NCBI GenBank assembly: GCA_009783695.1
Contig: WRCY01000001.1
Coordinates: 96,212 to 160,211, forward strand
DNA length: 64,000 nucleotides
Origin: Oscillospiraceae bacterium
GTDB taxonomy: Bacteria; Bacillota; Clostridia; Oscillospirales; Ruminococcaceae
Direction: 5' to 3'
A program made the position numbers and the translations under genes. Shown piece after piece: positions 41,267 through 49,917 of this stretch. A model generated the notes under the pieces. The model had not been told where the DNA came from. It saw nothing but the letters and a program-made list of their open reading frames with translations, and made no database searches. The first letter of the stretch is position 1. Each line of letters opens with the position of its first letter.

Positions 41267-42688
41267 TTCACAGGGAAACTCAAACCAAAACGCTGCGCCT
41301 CTTCCGGGCGCGCTGTTGACGCCGTAGGAATAGCCGTGAAGCTCCATCACGCTTTTTACAATCGACAAGCCTATTCCCGTACCGACCGCAGTTCTCTTGT
41401 GGAACTGCGATTTCTGAGCCTTATAATACCTTTCCCAAATGTACGGCTGCTCCTCTTTTGCGATTCCGCTGCCTGTGTCTATGACCTCGAAGCGCCCGAT
41501 TGTTTCCTTTTTTCTTTTTAACCTTACAATCACTTTTCCGTCTTTGCTCGTATGATTTACGGCATTGTTGATTAAGTTATAAACCACTTGCTCAATTTTA
41601 GAAACGTCGGCTTTCATTAAAAGATTGCTTTCTATTTCCGGCACAAACGTAATTCCGTGCTCCCGCGACAAGTTGCTGAACCTGCCCAGAACATCACTTA
41701 AATGCATCGAAAAATTAAAGAACGTTACGTTCTTTTTAGCGACGCCGCTTTGCAGCTTCGACAGGTCAAGCATGTCGATTACCAGACCGTTAAGCCTTTC
41801 CGCCTCGTCAATGATAACCTGAACGTGCTTGCCGCGTTTTTCGGGATTGTCGCCGGACAGGTCGCGAATCATCTCGGCATACGCCTTTATCATTGTCAGC
41901 GGAGTTTTGAGGTCGTGTGAAACGTTCGCGAAAAGGTCTTTGCGCAGGTTTTCGGTCTTCGCTATTTCACGCGAAGCTTTGTTAAGATTTTCGGTGAGCG
42001 TTTTTATTTCCGCATAATCGCTTCTTTTAGTATTCATGAAAAACTCGCCCGTAGTGAGCTTCCGCGCGCTGCGTGAAATTTTAATAATGGGATTCGATAC
42101 GTTGAACACAACGAATGCAGAAAGCAGGAACGCTATTACAAAAATCACTGCCGACGTGAGGAAAAACTGGCTTTGCAGTATGTCCTGCGTATTTTTAAGC
42201 GGCTGTAAAAAGCCGTAGGTAACAATCAAGCCACGGATGTCGCTTTTGCTTCCGACAAGTACCGCATAGCATAAAACTTCCCGTCCGTCGATTGAAAGTT
42301 TGTGCGTCACGGAACCGTCTCTGCTCTGTAAAACCTCGTCAAGCAGCAGCTCTGTCGAAAGTGCGGCTTTTCTGTTCAAAACATGCATCTGCATATTATT
42401 AAAATCCGATACTAACTGCGAGGTATAAATACCGCCGATATACCTGTTTGCGATTATAAGCATTTCGTGCTCGCGCGAGAACCGCTGCATCTCGTCAAGC
42501 AGGTCGGAATCATCCCACTTCCGTTCTAAAACCCGTGCCGTGCTTGTGGTTTCCTGCGTTTTAATGAACGTGTAATAGCTTGGAAGCATAACTATTTGAT
42601 TTATGTATAAAAAGCCGAGAATGATTGTGGTGAAGCCGATAAAAATCAGCCACACCCGAAACCTCATGCTGTGAATAAACTTAAACAT
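41264..42688 (-). CDS. Sensor histidine kinase
   Basis: The 474-residue product has membrane helices at about 12-31 and 180-200 with a 150-residue outer sensor domain, then a HAMP domain (VSNPIIKISRSARKL), the phosphoacceptor box LFANVSHDLKTPLTMIKAYAEMI, and the HATPase domain with YNLINNAVNHT, DTGSGIAKEE and GTGIGLSIV. It is the partner of the response regulator just upstream, 73 bases apart. GAGGAG lies before the ATG. The signal is unknown. Confidence 0.93.
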   Translation of the reverse strand: MFKFIHSMRFRVWLIFIGFTTIILGFLYINQIVMLPSYYTFIKTQETTSTARVLERKWDDSDLLDEMQRFSREHEMLIIANRYIGGIYTSQLVSDFNNMQMHVLNRKAALSTELLLDEVLQSRDGSVTHKLSIDGREVLCYAVLVGSKSDIRGLIVTYGFLQPLKNTQDILQSQFFLTSAVIFVIAFLLSAFVVFNVSNPIIKISRSARKLTTGEFFMNTKRSDYAEIKTLTENLNKASREIAKTENLRKDLFANVSHDLKTPLTMIKAYAEMIRDLSGDNPEKRGKHVQVIIDEAERLNGLVIDMLDLSKLQSGVAKKNVTFFNFSMHLSDVLGRFSNLSREHGITFVPEIESNLLMKADVSKIEQVVYNLINNAVNHTSKDGKVIVRLKRKKETIGRFEVIDTGSGIAKEEQPYIWERYYKAQKSQFHKRTAVGTGIGLSIVKSVMELHGYSYGVNSAPGRGAAFWFEFPCE

Positions 42689-42761
42689 TTTAACTCCTCA
42701 AAACATCGGAAAATTTAAGAAGTATACCGTCCAATGCAAGCGCAATATCCGTTAAAACTGC

Positions 42762-43430
42762 TCACACCTCAAACTTATAACCCATTCCGCGCAGCGTCAC
42801 GATGAATTTCCTGTATTCGCCGAGGTTGTTGCGCAGCATTTTTATGTGGGTGTCGATTGTTCTGTCGTCACCGAAAAAGTCATAACCCCAGACCGATTCG
42901 AGCAGTTTGTTACGGGAGAGCGCGATGTTTTTATTCCTGACCAAATAAAACAGCAGGTCGTATTCTTTGGGCGTAAGGCTCACTTTTTCGCCGTCTACTA
43001 TTACGTCGCGCGCTGTAAAATTAATTTCAAGCCCCTCATAAACAATTGTATCGTTTTGCGTCGCCTGCGTTTGATTGCGTTTGATGATAGCGTGTACGCG
43101 CGCAAGCACTTCCTTAGGCGAAAACGGCTTGACAACATAGTCGTCCGCACCCATCTCAAAGCCAAAGAGCTTGTCGTATTCCTCGCCGCGCGCCGACAGC
43201 ATCAACACAGGCGTAGAGCCGAATTTCCGCACTTCCTTGCAGGCGGAAAAACCGTCAAGCCGAGGCATCATGATGTCCATAATTATGATGTCGAAGTTAC
43301 CGTTTTTCGCGAGCTCCACAACCTGCATACCGTCGACGGCTTCCTCAACCTCGTGCCCCTCAAACTCGGCATACTCGCGGAGTACCTCACGGATTTTCTG
43401 CTCGTCGTCGGCTATAAGTATTTTATACAT
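42762..43430 (-). CDS. OmpR/PhoB-family response regulator
   Basis: The 222-residue product starts YKILIADDEQKIREVLREYAEFEGHEV, has the phosphoacceptor in FDIIIMDIMMPRLDGFSACKEVR, the switch residues in LMLSARGEEYDKLFGFEMGADDYVVKPFSPKEVLARVHA, and a winged-helix domain (VSLTPKEYDLLFYLVRNKNIALSRNKLLESVWGYDF, DRTIDTHIKMLRNNLGE). The ATG at 43430 (12-base spacer from AAAGGG) is preferred to an upstream codon in the leader. It pairs with the downstream histidine kinase. Confidence 0.94.
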   Translation of the reverse strand: MYKILIADDEQKIREVLREYAEFEGHEVEEAVDGMQVVELAKNGNFDIIIMDIMMPRLDGFSACKEVRKFGSTPVLMLSARGEEYDKLFGFEMGADDYVVKPFSPKEVLARVHAIIKRNQTQATQNDTIVYEGLEINFTARDVIVDGEKVSLTPKEYDLLFYLVRNKNIALSRNKLLESVWGYDFFGDDRTIDTHIKMLRNNLGEYRKFIVTLRGMGYKFEV

Positions 43431-43509
43431 AGTTTTACCATGCCCTTTCTGCACAAAAAGAATGAAAAGCTTCGTTTTGCCCGGTTTGGTACCGTTTATT
43501 TTTTAAATT
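43431..43509 (-). repeat. Leader repeat, copy before the response regulator
   Basis: Minus-strand order AAAAAATAAACGG, CCGGGCAAAACGAAG, a variable segment, TTGTGCAGAAAGGGCATGG. It is moderately diverged and has no strong stem. Confidence 0.7.
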
Positions 43510-43518
43510 TTATTCTCT

Positions 43519-44526
43519 TTATTTGATAAATTGATTGAGATAACGCCGCACATAGCTTGTATTCTGCGTGATGAATTCCGCCCGATTATGTTCAAATACG
43601 GCTTCCGCAACTCCGCGGCTCATGTATAGGGGCAGAGTAATGTGCGCTTTATACGTGCTGCCTTCACGCTCGTTAAACACCTTCCCGCCTATGTTTGTGA
43701 CGATTCTCTCAACAAGCGGCAGCCCTATTCCGAGCCGTATGCTTTCGCGGGCGGGGAGCGGATTTGAGTTAATTTCATTAGTCACGCTGACCGTCGCATC
43801 ATCGCCGTCATAAAAAACTTTTACTTCTATTTTGCTGTCGGGTTTTGAATATAGCAGCGCGTTTTGAATTAAATTTAAAAACACGACAGTGAACACGCGC
43901 TCGGAAATTTTAATAAGCTTCCCGCTTTCCTTTGAGCTCAGCGCAATCGCCGAGTGCCCGAGCAGCTCGTTGCACTTTTTTACAAGGTTGTCAATAATCT
44001 TGAAAGCGTCAATTTTACTGCTGTCCGAATAAGAAAAGGTATTGAAATAATAGTTCAGGTTGGTGCTCAGCGCAAGCAAATCGAACGCTGCGCCCGCTTG
44101 TGTTCTGTAATTTCTGAGCAACACCTCATCGCTTTGTACGAGCGGATTTTCCGCACACTGGTCGGCGAGAAACTGAATCGCCTGAATCTTGTCGTTTATA
44201 CCCGCAAGATAATTTTTAAGCAGCTCCGATATTTCAGATTTTGATGCAAGCTCCGACACCGTTTCGCGGTCGAACGCTTCGCAGATGTAACGTGTTTCAC
44301 CGCCTGTAAGTGTGTATTTCATCACGCTTACAGGGATTTTCGCTTGAGCGTTTCCGAGCGAAATTATGACCTCTTTTTTATCGAAAAACTCATCTCTGCC
44401 CGGGAAATTAATCTTCCACGAACCAAAGAATCCGTCCTTATCCCAAAGGATTTTAAAATCCGCATCCAAAATCGCCGAGCGGCGATTCTTTTTTTCCAAA
44501 AAACTTCTTAAATCATCAAACGTCAT
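43519..44526 (-). CDS. HATPase-domain protein without a clear phosphoacceptor box
   Basis: The 335-residue product has an N-terminal PAS-like segment (RRSAILDADFKILWDKDGFFGSWKINFPG), a helical dimerisation-like region (LKNYLAGINDKIQAIQFLADQC), and a C-terminal GHKL ATPase domain with VVFLNLIQNALLYS (N box), VSVTNEINSNPLP and GIGLPLVERIVTNIGG (G box). No His in the usual H-box context is seen, and there are no membrane helices. It may be a soluble accessory kinase or an anti-sigma-like ATPase. It overlaps the Gx transporter gene by 11 bases. Confidence 0.65.
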   Translation of the reverse strand: MTFDDLRSFLEKKNRRSAILDADFKILWDKDGFFGSWKINFPGRDEFFDKKEVIISLGNAQAKIPVSVMKYTLTGGETRYICEAFDRETVSELASKSEISELLKNYLAGINDKIQAIQFLADQCAENPLVQSDEVLLRNYRTQAGAAFDLLALSTNLNYYFNTFSYSDSSKIDAFKIIDNLVKKCNELLGHSAIALSSKESGKLIKISERVFTVVFLNLIQNALLYSKPDSKIEVKVFYDGDDATVSVTNEINSNPLPARESIRLGIGLPLVERIVTNIGGKVFNEREGSTYKAHITLPLYMSRGVAEAVFEHNRAEFITQNTSYVRRYLNQFIK

Positions 44527-45058
44527 TTTTATTTGAACCTCCTATATAACCGATAAACCTCGGGTGTGCTTTATAAATAAAATGTACCGCGAAACCGGTG
44601 AGCAAGCCGCTTATAATCCCGCCCGCAACAAGTACGGGCAGATAAACCAAAACTCTCGTGCTTTGCCATACGAGCATAACCGCCGTAATCTGACCTGCGT
44701 TATGCGCAGCCGCCCCCGCGACGCTTATTACAGGAATCGCCGCGGCTTTGAACGCCGCTCTCATCGCAAGCATAACAAGCAGCGCCAGAATCCCGCCTGC
44801 AAAGCTGTAAATCAGACTCTCGGGGTGTCCGGAATAAATCGACGCGAGTAAAATTCGTACAAGTAAAACTAAGAACACATCTCGTTTTTTCCACATTCCG
44901 CCGAGAAAAATCATGAAAAGCGTGACTATGTTTGCGAGCCCGAGCTTCAGGCCGGGGATACCCGGCGGCAGCGGAACCTGTGCTTCCACGATAAAAATAA
45001 TGAGTGCTACCACTGCGAATAATGCAGTCAGAGTGAGCTTTTTCGTGTTCGTTTTCAT
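44516..45058 (-). CDS. Gx transporter family protein (former heptaprenyl diphosphate synthase component I)
   Basis: The 180-residue product has about five hydrophobic segments and matches the Gx transporter family: IFIVEAQVPLPPGIPGLKLGLANIVTLFMIFLGG, RILLASIYSGHPESLIYSFAGGILALLVM, GAAAHNAGQITAVMLV. It regularly lies beside NusG-II and ApbE-like genes in anaerobes with flavin-dependent respiratory complexes. The ATG at 45058 follows AAGGTGA; a longer frame starting at 45082 overlaps the NusG-II gene. Confidence 0.85.
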   Translation of the reverse strand: MKTNTKKLTLTALFAVVALIIFIVEAQVPLPPGIPGLKLGLANIVTLFMIFLGGMWKKRDVFLVLLVRILLASIYSGHPESLIYSFAGGILALLVMLAMRAAFKAAAIPVISVAGAAAHNAGQITAVMLVWQSTRVLVYLPVLVAGGIISGLLTGFAVHFIYKAHPRFIGYIGGSNKNDV

Positions 45059-45062
45059 AAAA

Positions 45063-45437
45063 TCACCTTGCAACGGCGTCAAGCTCGGATTTCACGCCCA
45101 CTATACGTATTTCAAGCCGGTTCGGCAGGCAGATAATCGGAAAAACACCGCTGTCAATAAAACCTGTATTCACGCAGATTTTATCCGGGCAGTCGGCATG
45201 AATAACACCTACTTTATGCCCGACAAAAATCACATTGCTATTGTCATCAATTATAGTGGAATCAGATTTGTCCGAAGCAAGTTCAATTCTGTGAGTTAAT
45301 TCGCCGTTCTTGTAAATTTCGGCGACAGGATTTTCGATTTTTATATTTCTAATCATAAACCACGAAACAACCGAAACCGCAAAAACGAAAGCAATTATGC
45401 AGAAAAATACAATATTTTGTTTAGTTAATAATTTCAT
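45063..45437 (-). CDS. NusG domain II-containing membrane-anchored protein
   Basis: The 124-residue product has one N-terminal membrane helix (about 9-29) followed by a small beta domain with DCPDKICVNTGFIDSGVFPIICLPNRLEIRI, the signature of NusG_II domain proteins in Firmicutes. It stands between apbE and the Gx transporter. GGAGAG is 9 bases ahead of the ATG, in a stretch copied from the 3' end of apbE. Confidence 0.88.
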   Translation of the reverse strand: MKLLTKQNIVFFCIIAFVFAVSVVSWFMIRNIKIENPVAEIYKNGELTHRIELASDKSDSTIIDDNSNVIFVGHKVGVIHADCPDKICVNTGFIDSGVFPIICLPNRLEIRIVGVKSELDAVAR

Positions 45438-45441
45438 GATA

Positions 45442-45519
45442 AAAACTCTCCAAACTCTACTTACTCAATAAGTTTCGGATAAAACTCTCCAAACCCTGCT
45501 TACTCAATAAGCTCGGGGT
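45442..45519 (-). repeat. Tandem 39-bp duplication of the apbE 3' end
   Basis: The two units AAAACTCTCCAAAC... begin at 45442 and 45481 on the plus strand. On the minus strand both contain the codons for FYP(E/K)LIE and a TAA, then GTTTGGAGAG. Only the first is translated as the apbE end; the second supplies the ribosome binding site of the next gene. Confidence 0.75.
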
Positions 45520-46540
45520 AAAAACCCTCTGAATAATAGAAATTCATGTCACTGTCTATTAAAACATAGTCTATTTCGAGCCTTGTGGGTGCAATTTCAA
45601 TTATGCGCATAAATTCAATCGCGCGTTCTGCGCCCATAACGAAAAGCGCGGTGGACAGCGTGTCTGCGAGCATCGCGCTTTCCGCAATCGCAGTCGCGGA
45701 AATAATCCCACTGTCGGCGGGCATACCTGTCCTGGCGTCAAAAATATGATGATAACGCACTCCCTCGTGTATTAAAAACCGCTCGTAATCACCGCTCGTT
45801 ACAACCGCCTTATCAAAAACCCGCACAACCATGCAGCTTTCACCCGGACTGCGCGGGTCGGTAATGCCGATTCGCCAGCCTGCGCCGTTTTTATTTCCGA
45901 TTGTATGTATATCGCCGCCAAGGTCGAGAATCGCGCTCGTAACGCCGTTTTCAACTAAAATCCGCTTCATCTCGTCGGCGGCGTAGCCCTTGGCGAGCGC
46001 GCCGAGGTCGATTCTGAGCCCCTCGCGCAGGAAGCGCACCGAGCGGTCGTTTTCATTCAATACAAGATGCTCATATCCGCTGTTTTCAATCGCAGCGCTT
46101 ATTTCCGGTTCATCGGGTTTTCCCCGCACAAATTCGGCGTTCGTGCCGATTCCCCATAATTCGACAACGGAACCCAAAGTAATGTCGAACGCGCCGTTTG
46201 TGAGCGACGAGTAGTAAAGCCCTGTTTCGAGCAGAAAGAACAGCTCCTCCGATACGGCAATGTCGTTTTTAAAGGCATTTTGATTGACATAAAACAGTTC
46301 GCTGTCCGCATTTTTCGCACTCGCAATCATTTCAATCTCTGAAAGCCGCTCGAAAGCCCTGTCAAATGCCGCAGCTGCCATTGCCGAAGTATCCGGGGTG
46401 CTGACGGTCACAAATGTTCCCAGCGCGAAGTTTGTGCGGCTGAGCGAGGCCGGCGTTTCATTTGAGCCGTTTAAAATCCCGCAGCCGGAAAGCCCGCCAA
46501 GAAACAGAATGACTGTCAGTATTACAATTTTTAACCTCAT
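45500..46540 (-). CDS. apbE: FAD:protein FMN transferase (ApbE)
   Basis: ApbE attaches FMN to Thr or Ser of flavoproteins such as RnfG/NqrC. The 346-residue product has a lipoprotein signal (LGGLSGCGILNG), LGTFVTV, VVELWGIGTN, LDLGALAKGYAADEM, ILDLGGDIHTIG, VTSGDYERFLIHEGVRYHHIFDARTGMPA and ATAIAESAMLADTLSTALFV. All typical metal and FAD sites appear. The flavinylated partner is not in the window. It starts the minus-strand group that continues with NusG-II, Gx and signalling genes. Confidence 0.94.
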   Translation of the reverse strand: MRLKIVILTVILFLGGLSGCGILNGSNETPASLSRTNFALGTFVTVSTPDTSAMAAAAFDRAFERLSEIEMIASAKNADSELFYVNQNAFKNDIAVSEELFFLLETGLYYSSLTNGAFDITLGSVVELWGIGTNAEFVRGKPDEPEISAAIENSGYEHLVLNENDRSVRFLREGLRIDLGALAKGYAADEMKRILVENGVTSAILDLGGDIHTIGNKNGAGWRIGITDPRSPGESCMVVRVFDKAVVTSGDYERFLIHEGVRYHHIFDARTGMPADSGIISATAIAESAMLADTLSTALFVMGAERAIEFMRIIEIAPTRLEIDYVLIDSDMNFYYSEGFYPELIE

Positions 46541-46615
46541 GATTTTAATTTTACACTAAAGTCATGAAAATTTCAAGTGAATTATGTGTAAAAAGCAGAA
46601 ATTATTTATTTTTAT

Positions 46616-46644
46616 TTGCAAACCGGCACGATTTATGGTATACT
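46616..46644 (+). promoter_or_regulatory. Sigma-A promoter for the ruvC operon
   Basis: TTGCAA (46616-46621), 17-base spacer, TATACT (46639-46644). It leaves a leader of about 105 bases before ruvC that includes a partial leader repeat. Confidence 0.65.
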
Positions 46645-46689
46645 TGTTCCGTTATACTATGCCAAAAGAAGCATGGTTTGTAAGTAAAT

Positions 46690-46757
46690 AGAATTAAATC
46701 AGCGAAAATGCAATTCTTATTCCGCTTCTGTGAAGAAAGGGTCTAATTAAAATAAAT
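46690..46757 (+). repeat. Leader repeat, partial copy before ruvC
   Basis: GCGAAAATGCAATTCTTATT stands where the GGGGAAAACG box is expected, and is followed by CCGCTTCTGTGAAGAAAGGG. The AAAGGG to ATG spacer is 16 bases and no upstream ATG exists, which supports the downstream start choice in the family. Confidence 0.65.
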
Positions 46758-47237
46758 ATGAGAATTATCGGAATAGACCCCGGGTATGCGATTGTGGGGT
46801 ACGGCGTGGTGGATTATGCGGGAGGACGTTTCAAAACGCCCGCTTACGGCGTAATACGGACAAAGCCGGAGATGAACTTCGATGCGCGGCTCGAGGAGAT
46901 TTATCTTGATTTAACAACAATACTCAACGAATATAAACCCGAATATATGGCACTTGAAAAAATATTTTTTACTACTAACCAAAAAACAGCGATTGACGTT
47001 GCACAAGCCCGCGGAGTGATTATTTTAGCGGCTAAAACGCGCGGAATAAACATCATCGAATACACCCCCCTTCAGGTAAAATCAGCGGTGACGGGCTACG
47101 GCAAGGCGGTGAAGAAGCAGGTTCAAGAGATGACAATGCGTATTTTAGCACTTGACGCTCTCCCGAAGCCGGACGACGCGGCGGACGCGCTCGCAATCGC
47201 AATCTGCCTTGCCCATTCGTATAGAAAAAACTTTTGA
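46758..47237 (+). CDS. ruvC: Holliday junction resolvase RuvC
   Basis: RuvC cleaves Holliday junctions. The 159-residue product shows RIIGIDPGYAIVGYGV with the first Asp, ALEKIFFTTNQKTAIDVAQARGV, YTPLQVKSAVTGYGKAVKKQVQEM and PDDAADALAIAICLAH with the final acidic pair. It is complete and begins the ruvC-ruvA-pdxS-ruvB run. Confidence 0.96.
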   Translation: MRIIGIDPGYAIVGYGVVDYAGGRFKTPAYGVIRTKPEMNFDARLEEIYLDLTTILNEYKPEYMALEKIFFTTNQKTAIDVAQARGVIILAAKTRGINIIEYTPLQVKSAVTGYGKAVKKQVQEMTMRILALDALPKPDDAADALAIAICLAHSYRKNF

Positions 47238-47302
47238 AAAGCGTGTTCGCAAGCAGGAAAATATTGTTTAAAGCAAACTTCTGTAAGAAAGATTAAAGTT
47301 AA

Positions 47303-47384
47303 AGCTTCAAAATAAAACAGCTGAATCATGGAAAACGTTGTTTTCATGATTCAGTTGTGAAGAAAGGACTTAGTGAAAATAAAT
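47303..47384 (+). repeat. Leader repeat, copy before ruvA with a near-perfect hairpin
   Basis: CTTCAAAATAAA, then CTGAATCATGGAAAAC pairing with GTTTTCATGATTCAG around a GTT loop, then TTGTGAAGAAAGGACTTAGTG. It has the longest stem of the family. Confidence 0.9.
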
Positions 47385-47978
47385 ATGATATACAGCGTAA
47401 AAGGAATTTTAACACATACAGAGCCGAATTTAGCGGTCATAGAGACAGGCGGCGTCGGTTTTGCCTGCCGCACAACCGCGAACACGTTATCAAACCTCAA
47501 AACCGGCGCGGAGGCAACGCTTTTCACGTATCTGCACGTACGCGAGGACGCGATGGAGCTGTTCGGGTTCAACGGCGGGGACGAACTGCGGGCCTTTAAG
47601 CTGCTCATTTCGGTTTCGGGCGTGGGACCGAAAGCCGCGCTGTCGGTTCTTTCGGTTCTGTCGCCGCAAGACCTTCTTCTTTGCGTTGCCGGCGGCGACA
47701 GCAAAAGTATCACCCGCGCACAGGGTATCGGCGCGAAAATAGCGCAGAGAATCGTACTTGAATTAAAGGATAAGATTGACGTTAACGACAGCTTTGCGGG
47801 CATAGCGGCAGAGCCGTCAGCCCTTGCGGGCACAGGGAGCAGCGCATCGGAAGCTGTTGCAGCGCTTAATGCGCTCGGATTTACGGCGGCGCAAGCTGCT
47901 AAAGCGCTTGAGGGCGCGGACAGAACTTTGCCGACCTCGGAGCTTGTTAAGATTGCACTAAAGAAAATAAATAAATAA
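47385..47978 (+). CDS. ruvA: Holliday junction branch migration subunit RuvA
   Basis: RuvA binds the four-way junction and guides RuvB. The 197-residue product shows [63 protein letters not shown] (helix-hairpin-helix), [23 protein letters not shown] [19 protein letters not shown], and the C-terminal [22 protein letters not shown] 12 bases upstream in the leader is in frame (MKIN); the ATG at 47385 fits the usual N-terminus. Confidence 0.96.
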   Translation: MIYSVKGILTHTEPNLAVIETGGVGFACRTTANTLSNLKTGAEATLFTYLHVREDAMELFGFNGGDELRAFKLLISVSGVGPKAALSVLSVLSPQDLLLCVAGGDSKSITRAQGIGAKIAQRIVLELKDKIDVNDSFAGIAAEPSALAGTGSSASEAVAALNALGFTAAQAAKALEGADRTLPTSELVKIALKKINK

Positions 47979-47992
47979 ATTTGGAGGAACAA

Positions 47993-48865
47993 ATGAAAGA
48001 GCATTACGAAATTATGGGGGAAAAAATCGCAAAGCTAAAAGGCGGCGTTATCATGGACGTAACAAACCCCGAGCAGGCAAGAATTGCAGAAGAAGCCGGC
48101 GCATGCGCCGTCATGGCGCTTGAACGCGTCCCCGCGGATATAAGGGCTGCGGGCGGCGTTTCCAGAATGAGCGACCCTAAAATCATAAAGGAGATTCAGC
48201 GCAGCGTTAAAATCCCCGTCATGGCGAAAGTACGGATAGGTCATTTCGTGGAAGCCGAAATCCTCGAATCGCTTGGTATCGACTGCATTGATGAAAGCGA
48301 GGTTTTATCCCCTGCCGACGATAAATTTCATGTTGAGAAAAGAAAATTTTCCATACCGTTTGTTTGCGGCGCGAAAGATTTGGGCGAGGCGCTGCGCAGA
48401 ATTGAAGAGGGCGCGGCAATGATACGCACAAAAGGCGAAGCCGGAACAGGCGATATTATTCAGGCGGTGCGCCACATGAGGGCTATTACGGGCGAAATGA
48501 GGCTGGTTGCGGCTTTACGCGAAGATGAGCTGTTTCAAAAAGCCAAGGAGCTGCAGGTTTCTTACGGGCTTATTAAATTCATTCACAAAAACGGGCGCCT
48601 GCCGGTTTTGAATTTCTCTGCCGGCGGAGTCGCAACCCCTGCGGACGCCGTACTAATGATGAAGCTCGGCGCTGAGGGCGTGTTTGTCGGCTCGGGTATT
48701 TTTAAGTCCGGTGACCCTAAAAAACGCGCCTGCGCGATTGTAAAAGCTGTCACCAACTGGAAAGACACCGGACTGCTTGCGGGATTATCCGAGGATTTGG
48801 GTGAAGCGATGGTGGGAATAAACGAAAGCGAAATAGAAATTCTAATGGCTGAAAGAGGAAAATAA
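47993..48865 (+). CDS. pdxS: Pyridoxal 5'-phosphate synthase lyase subunit
   Basis: PdxS makes PLP from ribose-5-phosphate, glyceraldehyde-3-phosphate and ammonia with PdxT. The 290-residue product shows [81 protein letters not shown], and [19 protein letters not shown] with the catalytic lysines. TTGGAGG lies 5 bases from the ATG. It is inserted between ruvA and ruvB; no pdxT is in the window. Confidence 0.95.
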   Translation: MKEHYEIMGEKIAKLKGGVIMDVTNPEQARIAEEAGACAVMALERVPADIRAAGGVSRMSDPKIIKEIQRSVKIPVMAKVRIGHFVEAEILESLGIDCIDESEVLSPADDKFHVEKRKFSIPFVCGAKDLGEALRRIEEGAAMIRTKGEAGTGDIIQAVRHMRAITGEMRLVAALREDELFQKAKELQVSYGLIKFIHKNGRLPVLNFSAGGVATPADAVLMMKLGAEGVFVGSGIFKSGDPKKRACAIVKAVTNWKDTGLLAGLSEDLGEAMVGINESEIEILMAERGK

Positions 48866-48867
48866 AA

Positions 48868-49911
48868 TTGATTGAAAAAGCAAGCGGGAGTTCAGAAAAC
48901 TACGAGCGCATAATTGAACCGCAGTACAGCGCGGAGGATGTGGACTTCGAATATTCGCTGCGTCCCAAGCGGCTGGACGAATTCATAGGTCAGGAAAAGC
49001 TCAAGGAGAATCTTAAAATTTTCATCGACGCGGCGAAAGCGCGCGGCGAAAACCTTGACCACGTCCTGCTTTACGGGCCGCCCGGGCTCGGGAAAACCTC
49101 GCTCGCCTCCATCATCGCAAATGAACTCGGCGTAAACATCAAGTCAACCTCAGGACCGGCGATTGAGAAGCCGGGCGACCTGGCGGCGCTGCTCACGAAT
49201 CTGCAGGACGGCGACGTGCTCTTCATAGACGAGATTCACCGGCTTTCAAGGCAGGTTGAGGAGATTCTTTACCCCGCGATGGAGGATTATTTTCTTGATA
49301 TAATCATCGGAAAGGGTCCCGCGGCACAGTCGATTAAAATCGACCTTAAACGCTTCACGCTCATCGGCGCGACCACCCGCGCGGGGCAGCTCACGGGCCC
49401 GCTGCGCGACAGGTTCGGCGTTATTATGCGGCTGGAGCTTTACAACGAGCAGCAGCTCTGTGATATTATCAAACGCTCATCTGTGATTCTTGCAATCCCT
49501 ACCGTGCAGGCAGGCGCAATGGAAATTGCGCGCCGGGCGCGCGGCACACCGCGAATCGCGAACAGGCTGCTAAAACGCTCGCGCGACTTTGCGGAAGTGC
49601 TCGGCGACGGTAAAATTACGGAGGATTTAGCAAAAATCGCACTAAACAGGCTTGAAATTGACGACCTGGGTCTCGACAGTCTCGACAAGCGCCTGCTCGA
49701 AATGATTATCAAAGGCTACGGCGGAGGGCCCGTCGGGCTTGAGACGCTGGCTTCCGCGCTCGGCGAGGAGGCGGTAACGCTCGAGGACGTCTGCGAGCCG
49801 TTTCTTATGCAGCTGGGCTTCATAGCACGGACGCCGCGCGGCAGAACGGCGACGCAGCTTGCTTATAATCATCTCGGCGCAGAGCAGACGGGACAGCAGA
49901 AAATGGAGTAA
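48868..49911 (+). CDS. ruvB: Holliday junction branch migration helicase RuvB
   Basis: The 347-residue AAA+ motor shows [25 protein letters not shown], Walker [16 protein letters not shown], Walker [12 protein letters not shown], sensor 1 [14 protein letters not shown], arginine finger GPLRDRFG, and a winged helix at the end ([22 protein letters not shown]). The start is TTG at 48868, 2 bases after the pdxS stop. RuvA is separated from it by pdxS. Confidence 0.96.
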   Translation: MIEKASGSSENYERIIEPQYSAEDVDFEYSLRPKRLDEFIGQEKLKENLKIFIDAAKARGENLDHVLLYGPPGLGKTSLASIIANELGVNIKSTSGPAIEKPGDLAALLTNLQDGDVLFIDEIHRLSRQVEEILYPAMEDYFLDIIIGKGPAAQSIKIDLKRFTLIGATTRAGQLTGPLRDRFGVIMRLELYNEQQLCDIIKRSSVILAIPTVQAGAMEIARRARGTPRIANRLLKRSRDFAEVLGDGKITEDLAKIALNRLEIDDLGLDSLDKRLLEMIIKGYGGGPVGLETLASALGEEAVTLEDVCEPFLMQLGFIARTPRGRTATQLAYNHLGAEQTGQQKME

Positions 49912-49917
49912 ACGGTT

